Assembly (NCBI GenBank): GCA_016719105.1
Contig: JADKAQ010000013.1
Span: 62,001-126,000, forward strand
DNA: 64,000 nt
Direction: 5' to 3'
Origin: Gemmatimonadota bacterium
GTDB taxonomy: Bacteria; Gemmatimonadota; Gemmatimonadetes; Gemmatimonadales; Gemmatimonadaceae
Below, one piece after another: positions 45,833 to 55,275 of this stretch (position 1 is its first letter; each line of letters opens with the position of its first letter). The notes beneath the pieces are model-generated. The model was not told where the DNA came from. It worked only from the letters and a program-made list of their open reading frames with translations, and did no database searches. The position numbers and the translations under genes are program-made.

Positions 45833-48628
45833 ATGACCCGTTTGCTCCGTGACTCCCTGCTCCGCGTGCGCGCTTCGGCCCTCGCGCTGGCGGGGGCATT
45901 CCTCTTCGCCTCCAGCGCGTCGGCGCAGCAGCCCACCGGGCGCGTCGTCGGCCGCGTGATCGACGCCGCCAGCGGCCAGGGACTCTCCGACGTCGGCGTG
46001 CAGGTGGTTGGCACGACGTTAGGCACGATGTCCGGGGTCGATGGTCGCTACACCCTCACCGGCGTCCCCGCCGGCACGGTGACGATCCAGTATCGCCGCA
46101 TCGGCTTCGCGCCCAAGACCGTGACGGGGATCATCCTCGAAGCCGGCAAGACGCTGGAGCAGAACGTGACGCTGGCCACCGCCGCGATCACGCTTGCGGC
46201 GCAGACGGTGACGGCGAACGCCGAGCGCGGCTCGGTCTCCGACGCGCTCGACGCGCAGCGCACTGCCACTGGTGTCGTGAACGCGATCACGTCGGAGCAG
46301 ATCAGCAAGAGCCCCGACTCGGATGCGGCCCAAGCGGTGCAGCGCGTGAGCGGCGTCACCGTGCAGAACGGCAAGTACGTCTTCGTCCGCGGACTCGGCG
46401 AGCGCTACACCACCACGCAGCTCAACGGGACGCGGGTGCCGAGCCCCGAACCGGAACGCCGCGTGGTGCCGCTCGACATGTTCCCGTCCAACCTGCTCGA
46501 GTCGATCACGACGTCCAAGACGTTCACCCCCGATCAGCAGGGCGACTTCTCCGGGGCGCAGGTCGAGATCAAGACGCGCGAGTTTCCCGCGCGTCGCCAG
46601 GTCACCTACAGCCTCACAACCGGGATGAACAGCGGGTCGACGGGGCAGTCGCTCCTGCGCTCGCGCAACGGCGGCGGCGAGACCTTCGCCGATGGCCGGC
46701 GTGCAGCGCAACCTGCCGTACGTCTTCAGCGTCCTGAACAACTTCCAGGGCGTCAACCTCACCTCCGCCGACAAGAGCTTCCTCGTTGGGCAGTTCCGCA
46801 ACGCCTGGACCCCGGGTGAGGCGACCGGTGCCCCGAACACCTCGACCAACATCTCCGTCGGCGGGAACCAGCCCGTGCTGGGGCAGCGCATCGGCTACAT
46901 CCTCTCTGGCACGTACGCCTACACGCAGGACCTGCGCAACAACCAGCAGCGCGCCCTCGCCGATCGCGGCGACAACCCCGGCGACACGCGGGAGATCGAC
47001 CGCTTCGAAGGCACGACGGGGAGCCAGGGGGTGCTGTGGGGCGGGCTGGCGAACTTCAGCACGCTGATCGGCGGGCGCACGCGCCTGATGTTCAACAACA
47101 CCTACAACCGCACAGCGGACAACGACGCACGCCGCGAGCGCGGGACGTTCGAGAACGAGGGGATCCGGGCGCAGATCGATCGCATGCAGTACGTCGAGCG
47201 CTCGATCCGCTCCAACCAGCTCGCCGCCGAACACCAGCTGGGCGGAACGCGCGTGGACTGGGCGCTCACGTCGTCCGGCGTCACGCGCGACGAGCCCGAT
47301 CGCTCCGAGTTCATTTCCGTCATCGAGCAGGACACGCCGAACGGTCCGGAAAAGCTGCGCTGGCTCAACACCGGCAACGGCGGCGCCGTCCGCACCTTCT
47401 CCAAGCTCGACGAATCGTCGCGCGAGGCACGCGCGAACGTGCTGCACAACTTCACCTGGATGGGTCGCCAGCACTACGTGAAGGTCGGGGGACTGTCCGC
47501 GCGACCGAGCGTGATGCCAACACCCGCGCCTACGCCATCGCCGCCCCGCTCGCCTCCACCGCCATTCGCGAGCTTCCGGCGGAGCAGCTCTTCGCCCAGC
47601 CGTTCAGCGGCAACCGCAGCGGCATCTTCGAGATCTTCCCGCTGTCGCAGGGTGGTGCGTACAGCGCCAGCGACCGCCTGGCCGCCGGCTACCTCATGTC
47701 CGAAGTGGCGCTGAGCGAGCGCATCCGCCTCATCACGGGGGCGCGTTACGAACAGGATGCGCTCGATGTCGATGCGCAGTCCACGCTTGGGGCGCCGGTC
47801 GCCGCCCGTCGCGACTGGAAGGACGTTCTCCCCTCGGCCGCCCTGAACATCAAGCTCAGCGAGTACCAGAACCTGCGCATCTCGGCGTCACAGACGCTGG
47901 CCCGCCCGGAATATCGCGAGCTGGTCCCGATCAAGAGCCGCGACGTGCTCAACGGCGATGACCTCGAGGGCAACCCCAACCTCCAGCGCACGCGCATCCA
48001 GAACGCCGACATCCGCTGGGAACTGTATCCGTCGACCGATGAAGTCCTGAGCCTCGGCGTCTTCGCCAAGCGCTTCGACAAGCCGATCGAGCGTGTGTAT
48101 CGCGCAGCCGGCGCCTCGTCCCGCTTCATCTCGTACGTCAACGCCGACCAGGCGACCAACTACGGTGTGGAGCTCGAGGCACGGAAGGGGCTGGGCTTCC
48201 TCGGCCGCGTCGGTGAGCCGTTCCTCTTCTTCACGAACGTCACGCTGATGCAGTCGGAGATCGATCTCGGCGCCTCGCAGGCGGCGGCGACCAACCAGAA
48301 GCGGCGCATGGTCGGTCAGGCCCCGTACGTGCTCAACACCGGGCTCACCTACGCCACGCGCACAGGCCGTGGCAGCGCGACGGTGCTGTTCAACCGCACG
48401 GGCGACCGGATCGATGCGGCGGGCGATCTTCCGCTCCCCGACGTGATCCAGGTGGCGCGCAATGCGGTCGACGTCTCGGTGCGCTTCCCCGTGTTTGGCC
48501 CGCTGCAGGGGCGGTTCGACGCGCGCAACCTGCTCGACGAGCCGTTCAAGACGCAGCAGGGCACGGTGACGCGCGAACAGTGGACGGTCGGTCGCACCTT
48601 CCAGCTGGGCTTCATCCTGCGGTCCTGA
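45833..48628 (+). pseudogene. TonB-dependent receptor, two frameshifts
   Basis: A large (about 930-codon) outer-membrane TonB-dependent receptor. It has a signal peptide ending SASAQQ, an N-terminal carboxypeptidase-regulatory-like domain (~25-105), a plug with VFVRGLGERYTTTQLNG, and a barrel ending in FQLGFILRS. The frame is lost once near 46693-46701, where one extra base follows GDGR-like codons, and restored by a one-base deletion near 47511 (CTGTCC instead of a Tyr-Arg pair). The total length 2796 is a multiple of three, as expected for compensating +1 and -1 indels, and both halves retain clean coding sequence. It lies in the phosphate locus downstream of phoR with its own operator region, so it probably imports phosphorylated compounds. 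Errors in the sequence are as likely as a real mutation. Confidence 0.85.
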
Positions 48629-48679
48629 CCTGCACGCGCGCCCTCGCCGGCGCGCGAAACCGGTGACGCCGAGGGCGTC

Positions 48680-48704
48680 GTGACGCGCGCGTGACGATTG
48701 TGAC
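48680..48704. promoter_or_regulatory. Candidate Pho-box-like direct repeats
   Basis: GTGAC elements at 48680 and 48691 are spaced 11 bp, the Pho-box period, with another at 48700. They lie 90-110 nt upstream of the surface lipoprotein gene. Confidence 0.4.
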
Positions 48705-48793
48705 ACACGCCCGCGACGCGACGCCCTCTTCTTTCCCTGCGCACCCCCCGCTCCATCGCAACGATCATCCCTTCCTCAGTCCGAGGCTACAGC

Positions 48794-50542
48794 ATGTCAG
48801 GATTCTCCCGGTCGATGGCCACCGGCCTGCTTCTCTCGACGCTCGCCCTCGCCGCGTGCAGCAGCGACGATGATCCGGCGGCGCCGGTGATCCTTCCGCC
48901 GTTAGGCGTCACCACCGCCCCCACCAGCGTCTCCAGCATCCGCGTGACGTTCAACAGCGTCGCCGGCGACAACAGCTACGAGATCGAGCGCGCCGAGGGC
49001 GCCGCAGGCTCCTTCGCCCCCGCCACCACGGTCGCCGCGCCCGCCACGGCCGGCACCGTCACGTACGACGACACGAACCTCAAGGTCAGCACGCTCTACC
49101 GCTATCGGATCACCGCGGTCCGCGGCACGAGCCGGTCGCAGCCGTCGTCCGAAGCGTCGGCGACCACCTTCGCCTTCGGTGGCAACCAGACCATCGACGT
49201 CACGACCGACATCACGACGAACACGACGTGGAAGGCCGAGAACACCTACGTGCTCAAGGGCTTCATCCACGTGGCCAACGGCGCCACGCTCACCATCGAG
49301 CCTGGGACGACGGTCAAGGGGGACTTCAACACCCTCGGCGCCTCGCTCTTCATCCTGCGCGGCGCGAAGATCAACGCCGTCGGACGCGCCGACGCGCCGA
49401 TCGTCTTCACCTCCTCACGCGCGGCCGGACAGCGCCAGCCGGGCGACTGGGGCGGACTCGTCATCGTCGGCAATGCGACGATCAATCGCTCGGGCGTCGA
49501 GATCGAGATCGAAGGGACCAACACCGCGTCCGGCACCACCTCGGGCACCAACTACAAGGTGGTGTACAGCGGCGGCACGACGGACACGGACAACAGCGGT
49601 GAGATGCGCTACGTGCGCGTCGAGTTCGCCGGCTTCGCGCCGAGCATCAACAACGAGCTCAACTCGTTCACCTTCGCCGCCGTCGGCTCGGGCACCAAGC
49701 TCTCCTTCCTGCAGTCCCTGGCCGGTCTCGACGACGCGTTCGAGTTCTTCGGTGGCACGGTCGACGCGACCAACCTCGTCTCGTACGAGTCGGGCGACGA
49801 CCACTTCGACATGTCCGAGGGCTATCGCGGACGCCTGCAGCACATCATCGCGCTGCAGACCACGCAGCTGGCACCGCGCACCTCAGCCGGCTCGGCGTCG
49901 ACCGATCCGCAGGGGATCGAGAACGACGGCTGCAACGGGGCCGGTTGCACCAACGGCTTCAACACCGCGCCGTTCACCATTCCCGTGGTCGCCAACTTCA
50001 CCCTGGTCGGCACCGGTGACATCGCCTCCTCCGCCTCGGCGGGTGGCGTCGGCATGATGCTCCGCCGCGGGACGGGCGGGTACTACGTCAATGGCGTCGT
50101 CTCGCGCTGGGCGCGCGCCGCCTTCTCGGTGCGTGACGGCGACACGTACGTTCGCGCCGGCAGCACCGCGATCCCCAACCTCGCCACCGCCGACTTCGCG
50201 CTGCGCAACATCCTGCTCACGGAGAACGCGGCCGCCTTCCAGACCGGAGGGAGCGCGACCCAGAACACCTTCGACGTGACTGGCAATGCCCTCGAGGCGG
50301 CGACTGGCGCCACGTCGGCGCTGTTCACTGCCCTCCCCGCCTCCGGCGCGACGCCGACCACGGCGACGCTCGACTGGACGCCGCCCTCCGCCAGCCCGGC
50401 GGCCACCGGTGGCCTGACGACCTTCGCCGGGAAGCTGGCGACCGCCGCCGGCACCGTCGTGACCGGGACCGCGTACCGCGGTGCCGCGAACCCTGCCGGC
50501 ACCAAGTGGTGGCAGGGGTGGACCACCTACGCTCGCAACTAA
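48794..50542 (+). CDS. Surface lipoprotein of the phosphate locus
   Basis: A 582-residue lipoprotein (lipobox ALAAC, Cys22) followed by an acidic Asp-rich linker, a fibronectin type III-like domain (~35-125), and a beta-helix-like region of VxNGATLTIEPGTTV, ILRGAKI and VIVGNATIN repeats (~140-560). It carries a conserved CNGAGC pair region. It immediately follows a TonB receptor, the arrangement in which a surface-exposed lipoprotein captures the receptor's ligand. The ligand is unknown, but the location in the pho-pst locus points to phosphate-containing compounds. No enzymatic domain is visible. Confidence 0.8.
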   Translation: MSGFSRSMATGLLLSTLALAACSSDDDPAAPVILPPLGVTTAPTSVSSIRVTFNSVAGDNSYEIERAEGAAGSFAPATTVAAPATAGTVTYDDTNLKVSTLYRYRITAVRGTSRSQPSSEASATTFAFGGNQTIDVTTDITTNTTWKAENTYVLKGFIHVANGATLTIEPGTTVKGDFNTLGASLFILRGAKINAVGRADAPIVFTSSRAAGQRQPGDWGGLVIVGNATINRSGVEIEIEGTNTASGTTSGTNYKVVYSGGTTDTDNSGEMRYVRVEFAGFAPSINNELNSFTFAAVGSGTKLSFLQSLAGLDDAFEFFGGTVDATNLVSYESGDDHFDMSEGYRGRLQHIIALQTTQLAPRTSAGSASTDPQGIENDGCNGAGCTNGFNTAPFTIPVVANFTLVGTGDIASSASAGGVGMMLRRGTGGYYVNGVVSRWARAAFSVRDGDTYVRAGSTAIPNLATADFALRNILLTENAAAFQTGGSATQNTFDVTGNALEAATGATSALFTALPASGATPTTATLDWTPPSASPAATGGLTTFAGKLATAAGTVVTGTAYRGAANPAGTKWWQGWTTYARN

Positions 50543-50546
50543 CGTC

Positions 50547-51218
50547 GTGACGATCCACCGTGCTGGTCCGACGATGGCGTGGGGGGCTCTGGCCCTCTGC
50601 GCCATCGTCGGCTGTTCCCCCTCGCGCGAATCGCGCGGTGAGGCCCAGGCGGCCACCGTCGACGGCGACTCCGTCGCGCGGGTGCGGCAGGACTCCATCA
50701 ACCGTGCCCAACCGGGCTATGTGGTGGACTCGATCCTCCCGCCCGACGAAGCGCTGCGTCGCTTTCAGGAGAGCGTGGTCAACCCGGGCGCGCTGGTGCA
50801 CGGCGCCGCGTCGCGGGATGCCCTCGTGTACCAGTTCGTGCGCGCGGTAGAGGCCAACGACTCGCTGACCCTGATCCGCTCCGCCGTCCATCGCGGCGAA
50901 TACGCACATCTCATCTACTCGCAGTCCCCGCTCGCACAGGGGGCGACCTATCAGCCGCCCGAGGTCGCCTGGGTCCAGCTTTCGAACGGCTCGGTACAGG
51001 GCTTTCGCCGGACCCTCGCTCGGCACGGCGGGCATTCGCTCAACTTCGCGTCGTACCGGTGCCCCGAGGCGCCTGAGCGACACGGGGATCTGACCATTTG
51101 GCGCGGCTGTCTGGTGGAGCTGGGGACCGGCGAGGGGCGCAGCATGACACGCCTGTTCGGTCCCATCGTCTCACGGAACGGCCAGTTCAAGTTCCTGAGT
51201 CTGGCCAACGATTTGTAA
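50547..51218 (+). CDS. Small lipoprotein of the phosphate locus
   Basis: A 223-residue protein with a lipobox IVGC (Cys23 from the GTG start at 50547, which gives a basic N-region; ATG 50574 is an alternative). The mature part is acidic and resembles no family I can name, with three further Cys residues near the C-terminal half (YRCPEAP, WRGCLVE). It begins 5 nt after the surface lipoprotein gene and ends 180 nt before pstS, so it is likely a coexpressed envelope component of unknown role. Confidence 0.75.
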   Translation: MTIHRAGPTMAWGALALCAIVGCSPSRESRGEAQAATVDGDSVARVRQDSINRAQPGYVVDSILPPDEALRRFQESVVNPGALVHGAASRDALVYQFVRAVEANDSLTLIRSAVHRGEYAHLIYSQSPLAQGATYQPPEVAWVQLSNGSVQGFRRTLARHGGHSLNFASYRCPEAPERHGDLTIWRGCLVELGTGEGRSMTRLFGPIVSRNGQFKFLSLANDL

Positions 51219-51308
51219 CGCGCCCCGCCCCCAGTCGGCGGGGCCGTCGAGGCCCTGGTCCGCCCCCGGAACGGCAGCTCCCCCTCCCAACTCGCCCCGT
51301 GGGCCTCA

Positions 51309-51330
51309 GCTGTGACGGCGCCGTTACAAT
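51309..51330 (+). promoter_or_regulatory. Candidate pstS promoter with Pho-box-like half-sites
   Basis: CTGTGAC and CCGTTAC lie with an 11-bp period ahead of a TACAAT -10 (51325-51330). This fits a PhoB-activated promoter lacking a -35 element, about 70 nt upstream of the pstS start. Confidence 0.45.
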
Positions 51331-51356
51331 TCCGCCGCCCGTCTGAGCCACAAGGC

Positions 51357-51399
51357 GTGTGATCTTACTGTCACTTCTCGACTTATCTGGAGATCACAC
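51357..51399 (+). promoter_or_regulatory. pstS leader hairpin covering the ribosome site
   Basis: GTGTGATC (51357-51364) is complementary to GATCACAC (51392-51399), which overlaps the GGAG ribosome site just before the GTG start. The fold could limit translation of pstS. Confidence 0.4.
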
Positions 51400-51400
51400 C

Positions 51401-52480
51401 GTGTACGCTCGCGCCCTTTCCGCGCTCGCCATTGTAACAATCGCTGCCTGCGGCGGCGGAGAAACGAAGTCCAGCGACTCGGCGGCTGCTCCCGCCCAGT
51501 CCTCCTCGTCGGTCGACCTCAACGGGGCAGGCGCCACCTTCCCCTATCCGATCTACTCCAAGTGGTTCTCGGATTACGCGACCACGAAGGGGATCAAGAT
51601 CAACTATCAGTCGATCGGCTCGGGCGGCGGGATCAAGCAGCTCTCCGAGCAGACCGTCGACTTCGGGGCCACCGACGGCCCGATGTCCGAGGAAGAGATG
51701 GCCAATGCCAAGGGCGGCAAGGTCCTCCACTTCCCGACGGTGCTCGGTGCCGATGTCGTGACCTACAACCTCCCCGAGGTGAAGGAGGCGCTCCGCCTAA
51801 CGGGCGAGCTGGTCGCCGACATCTTCCTGGGCAAGGTGACCAAGTGGAATGACCCGCGCATCGCCGCGGAGAACGCCGGCGTCGCGCTCCCGGCCAAGGA
51901 CATCCTCGTCGTGCATCGCTCCGACGGCAGCGGCACCACCTACATCTTCACCGACTACCTCACCACGGTGAGCAAGGCGTGGGCGGCCGGCCCGGGCAAG
52001 GGGAAGTCGGTGCAGTGGCCGGTGGGACTCGGCGGCAAGGGGAATGAAGGGGTCGCCGGGGCGGTCAAGCAGACGCCGGGGACGATCGGTTACGTCGAGC
52101 TGGCGTACGCCAACCAGAACAAGCTCCCCACGGCCCACATCAAGAATGCCATGGGCGAGTACGTGCAGCCGACGATCGCCAGCATCACGGCCGCGGGCGA
52201 AGGGGCCTCCGCCGCGCTCGGTGCCGACTCCGACTACCGCGTTTCGATCGTCAACGCCCCGGGCGCCGGCGCCTACCCGATCGCCTCGTTCACCTGGCTC
52301 CTCGTCTACGAGAAGCAGGCCGACGCCGCCAAGGGTCAGAAGCTGGTCGACTTCATGAAGTGGATGTACGCCGACGGGCAGCAGAGCGCCTCGGCGCTCG
52401 ACTACGCCCCGCTTCCCGCGGCCCTCGCCACGCAGCTGGCGGCGCGCCTCTCCTCCATCCAGATCGGCTCCACGCCGTGA
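51401..52480 (+). CDS. pstS: Phosphate-binding lipoprotein PstS
   Basis: A 359-residue phosphate ABC transporter binding protein with lipobox IAAC (Cys17). Phosphate-site motifs are complete: GAGATFPYPIYSKW near the mature N-terminus, the SIGSGGGIKQ loop, VDFGATDGPM, and RSDGSGTTY. It starts at GTG 51401 with GGAG 6-10 nt upstream; an upstream in-frame GTG at 51359 lacks a signal peptide fit. It opens the pst operon. Confidence 0.96.
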   Translation: MYARALSALAIVTIAACGGGETKSSDSAAAPAQSSSSVDLNGAGATFPYPIYSKWFSDYATTKGIKINYQSIGSGGGIKQLSEQTVDFGATDGPMSEEEMANAKGGKVLHFPTVLGADVVTYNLPEVKEALRLTGELVADIFLGKVTKWNDPRIAAENAGVALPAKDILVVHRSDGSGTTYIFTDYLTTVSKAWAAGPGKGKSVQWPVGLGGKGNEGVAGAVKQTPGTIGYVELAYANQNKLPTAHIKNAMGEYVQPTIASITAAGEGASAALGADSDYRVSIVNAPGAGAYPIASFTWLLVYEKQADAAKGQKLVDFMKWMYADGQQSASALDYAPLPAALATQLAARLSSIQIGSTP

Positions 52481-53472
52481 CCCAGCCGTCGCAGGGCAGC
52501 GTGATGGGCGGAGCTCCGTCAGGAGCACCGCCTGCCACGGTGCCGGGGGCGATCGCCGGCTCCTCCCCCGGCGATCGTGTCTACCGCGTCATCACGACCG
52601 CCTTCGCGTGGGCGGTCCCGCTCCTCCTCGCGCTCATCACGCTCGAGGTGGTGCTGGCGGCCTGGCCCGCATTCCGCACCTTCGGCTTCGACTTCCTGAC
52701 CTCGAGCGAGTGGGACGAGGTGCGCGGGAACTTCGGCGCCGCCCCCATGATCTACGGGACGGTCGTCTCCTCCGTGCTCGCCCTGATCCTCGCCACGCCG
52801 CTGGCGCTGGGCGTGGCGATCTTCCTTTCCGAGTTTGCGCCGAGCTGGCTGCGGCAACCGGTCGCCTTCCTGGTCGACCTGCTCGCCGCGATCCCCAGCG
52901 TCGTCTACGGGCTCTGGGGGATCTTCGTCCTCCTCCCCGTGCTGCGCGAGAAGGTCATGCCCTTCCTCGCCACCACGCTCGGCCTCGGCAACACGCCGTT
53001 CTTCAGCGGACCGGCCTATGGACCGTCGATGCTCGCCGCCTCGGTCATCCTGGCGATCATGGTCCTTCCGTACATCTCCGCGGTCTCGCGCGAGGTGCTC
53101 ATGGCCGTGCCGCGCTCGCAGCGCGAAGCGGCGATGGCGCTCGGCGCCACCAAGTGGGAGATGATCCGGGACGCCGTGGTCCCGTATGCCCGTTCGGGGA
53201 TCGTCGGCGGGATCATCCTCGGCCTCGGGCGCGCGTTAGGCGAGACGATGGCGGTCACGATGCTCATCGGCAACCGCCACGAGATCTCGTCGTCGCTCTT
53301 CGCCCCCGGTTACACGCTGGCCTCGGTCATCGCCAACGAGTTCGCCGAGGCGACGACGGCGCTGCACACCTCGACGCTGATGGCCTGCGGCGCCGTCCTC
53401 CTGGCGGTGACGCTCGTCGTCAACGTGATCGCCCGCTGGCTGGTCTGGCAGGTATCGAAGGAGGGACGATGA
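52477..53472 (+). CDS. pstC: Phosphate ABC transporter permease PstC
   Basis: A 331-residue permease with six predicted helices, starting GTG 52477 with a 4-nt overlap of pstS and a flexible N-terminus of ~28 residues. The coupling loop reads SQREAAMALGATKWEMI, and the family segment AIPSVVYGLWGIF is present. It forms the phosphate channel with PstA. Confidence 0.95.
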   Translation: MTQPSQGSVMGGAPSGAPPATVPGAIAGSSPGDRVYRVITTAFAWAVPLLLALITLEVVLAAWPAFRTFGFDFLTSSEWDEVRGNFGAAPMIYGTVVSSVLALILATPLALGVAIFLSEFAPSWLRQPVAFLVDLLAAIPSVVYGLWGIFVLLPVLREKVMPFLATTLGLGNTPFFSGPAYGPSMLAASVILAIMVLPYISAVSREVLMAVPRSQREAAMALGATKWEMIRDAVVPYARSGIVGGIILGLGRALGETMAVTMLIGNRHEISSSLFAPGYTLASVIANEFAEATTALHTSTLMACGAVLLAVTLVVNVIARWLVWQVSKEGR

Positions 53473-54386
53473 GCGGCCCGGCCACCGTCCAGCCGTCGCG
53501 CGTGACGGGCGTGCAGGTCGCGGCCGCGCAGCGCACCGCCCGCTCGTTAGGGCGGCGCCGCGTCGTCAACACGATCATGCTCGGCGTCATGTACGTCGCC
53601 GCGCTGGTCGCCGTCCTCCCGCTCATCTTCATCCTCTGGCACCTGGCCCGAGAGGGGGCGTCCTCGCTCTCGCTCGACTTCTTCACGAAGATGCCCAAGC
53701 CGGTGGGTGAGGAAGGCGGTGGCATGGCCAACGCGATCGTGGGGACGCTCGTCCTGCTCGGCATCGCCTCGGCGATCGGACTCCCGATCGGCATCGGCGC
53801 GGGGCTCTACCTCGCCGAGCAGCGCGGCACGCGCCTCGCCAACACCGTGCGCTTCCTCTCGGACGTGCTCAACGGCCTCCCGTCGATCGTGATGGGGATC
53901 TTCGCCTGGCAGTTCCTCGTTCGCCCCCTCGGGCACTTCTCGGCGGCCGCCGGCGGCATCGCGTTAGGCGCCATGATGATCCCGCTGGTGACGCGCACCA
54001 CCGAGGAGATGATCCGCCTCGTCCCGGTCTCGCTGCGCGAGGCGGCGCTGGCCCTCGGCTACACGCGGTGGCGCACCTCGCTGGCCATCGTCCTGCGCAC
54101 CGCGCTGCCGGGGATCGTGACCGGTGCGCTTGTCGCGGTCGCCCGCATCGCCGGCGAAACGGCGCCGCTGCTCTTCACCGCCTTCGGCAACCAGTTCTGG
54201 TCGCTCTCGCTCGATGAGCCGACCTCCGCCCTCCCGCTGCAGATCTTCTCGTACGCCATCTCGCCGTACGACGACTGGCATCGCCTGGCCTGGGCCGGCT
54301 CGATGGTCCTGATCGGGCTCGTGCTCGTGATCTCGCTCATCTCGCGCTTCGTCACCCGTTCACGATTCGGAGGGGGCGGTGACTGA
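53469..54386 (+). CDS. pstA: Phosphate ABC transporter permease PstA
   Basis: A 305-residue PstA starting at ATG 53469, overlapping pstC by 4 nt. Family features include LNGLPSIVMGIFAWQF, the coupling-loop SLREAALALGYTRW, and the RIAGETAPLLFTAFGN segment. The GTG of pstB1 overlaps its end by 8 nt. Confidence 0.95.
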   Translation: MSGPATVQPSRVTGVQVAAAQRTARSLGRRRVVNTIMLGVMYVAALVAVLPLIFILWHLAREGASSLSLDFFTKMPKPVGEEGGGMANAIVGTLVLLGIASAIGLPIGIGAGLYLAEQRGTRLANTVRFLSDVLNGLPSIVMGIFAWQFLVRPLGHFSAAAGGIALGAMMIPLVTRTTEEMIRLVPVSLREAALALGYTRWRTSLAIVLRTALPGIVTGALVAVARIAGETAPLLFTAFGNQFWSLSLDEPTSALPLQIFSYAISPYDDWHRLAWAGSMVLIGLVLVISLISRFVTRSRFGGGGD

Positions 54387-55275
54387 CCTCACCCTCGCCA
54401 GCCGCAGGCCGACGCCATCCCCCGTGCGGTCCATGACCCCTGTACCCCCGGTCCCACCAACCCCACCGGTCGTCGTCCCGCCGCGCCAGCACGCGGAGGA
54501 ATCGGCGGCACCGGTGGTCCGCATCGCCGTACACCACCTCGACGCGTACTACGGCGCCTCGCGCACCGTGCGCGACGTCAACATCGGCTTCCACGACGGC
54601 CAGGTCACGGCGATCATCGGCCCGTCGGGGTGCGGCAAGTCGACGCTCCTGCGCTGCCTCAACCGGATGCACGAGACCATTCCGGGGGCGCGCACCGAAG
54701 GGGAAGTGTTGCTCGACGGTCAGGACGTCTACGCCCGCGGCGCGTCGCCCATCCAGGTGCGGCGTCGCATCGGCATGGTGTTCCAGCGTCCGACGCCCTT
54801 CCCCACCATGTCGATCCGCGACAACGTCGCCGCCGGCTTCAAGGGATTCGGCGGGACGGCCCCCTCGCGTCGCGAACTCGATGAGATCGTCGAGCGCTCG
54901 CTGCGCAGCGCCGCCCTGTGGGAGGAGGTGAAGGACCGCCTCAAGGACTCGGCCATCGGGCTCTCCGGCGGCCAGCAGCAACGCCTCTGCATCGCCCGCG
55001 CCCTCGCCACCGGGCCGCGCGTCCTCCTGCTCGACGAACCGACCGCCTCGCTCGATCCCATCAGCACGCAGAAGGTCGAGGAGCTGGTCTATCAGCTGCG
55101 CGGCACCGTGACCGTCGTGATCGTCACGCACAACATGCAGCAGGCCGCGCGCGTCTCCAACCGCACCGCCTTCATGTTGGGCGGCGAGCTCGTCGAAGTC
55201 GCGCCGACCAGCGCCCTGTTCACGACCCCGAAGGACCCACGGACCGAAGCGTACATCACGGGCCGGTTCGGATGA
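54379..55275 (+). CDS. pstB1: Phosphate ABC transporter ATPase PstB (first copy)
   Basis: A 298-residue PstB with a long Pro-rich N-terminus (~45 residues) before the ATPase. Walker A IGPSGCGKST, signature LSGGQQQR, Walker B LLLDEP and H-loop VTHN are intact. The GMVFQRPTPFPTMSIRDNV segment resembles the actinobacterial-type PstB subgroup, unlike the second copy. It starts at GTG 54379 and overlaps both neighbours. Confidence 0.94.
   Translation: MTDLTLASRRPTPSPVRSMTPVPPVPPTPPVVVPPRQHAEESAAPVVRIAVHHLDAYYGASRTVRDVNIGFHDGQVTAIIGPSGCGKSTLLRCLNRMHETIPGARTEGEVLLDGQDVYARGASPIQVRRRIGMVFQRPTPFPTMSIRDNVAAGFKGFGGTAPSRRELDEIVERSLRSAALWEEVKDRLKDSAIGLSGGQQQRLCIARALATGPRVLLLDEPTASLDPISTQKVEELVYQLRGTVTVVIVTHNMQQAARVSNRTAFMLGGELVEVAPTSALFTTPKDPRTEAYITGRFG

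Noticed and set aside
45826..45840. CRP-type site before the TonB receptor
   Set aside because: TGTGA and TCACA are only 3 nt apart, not the 6-nt spacing required.
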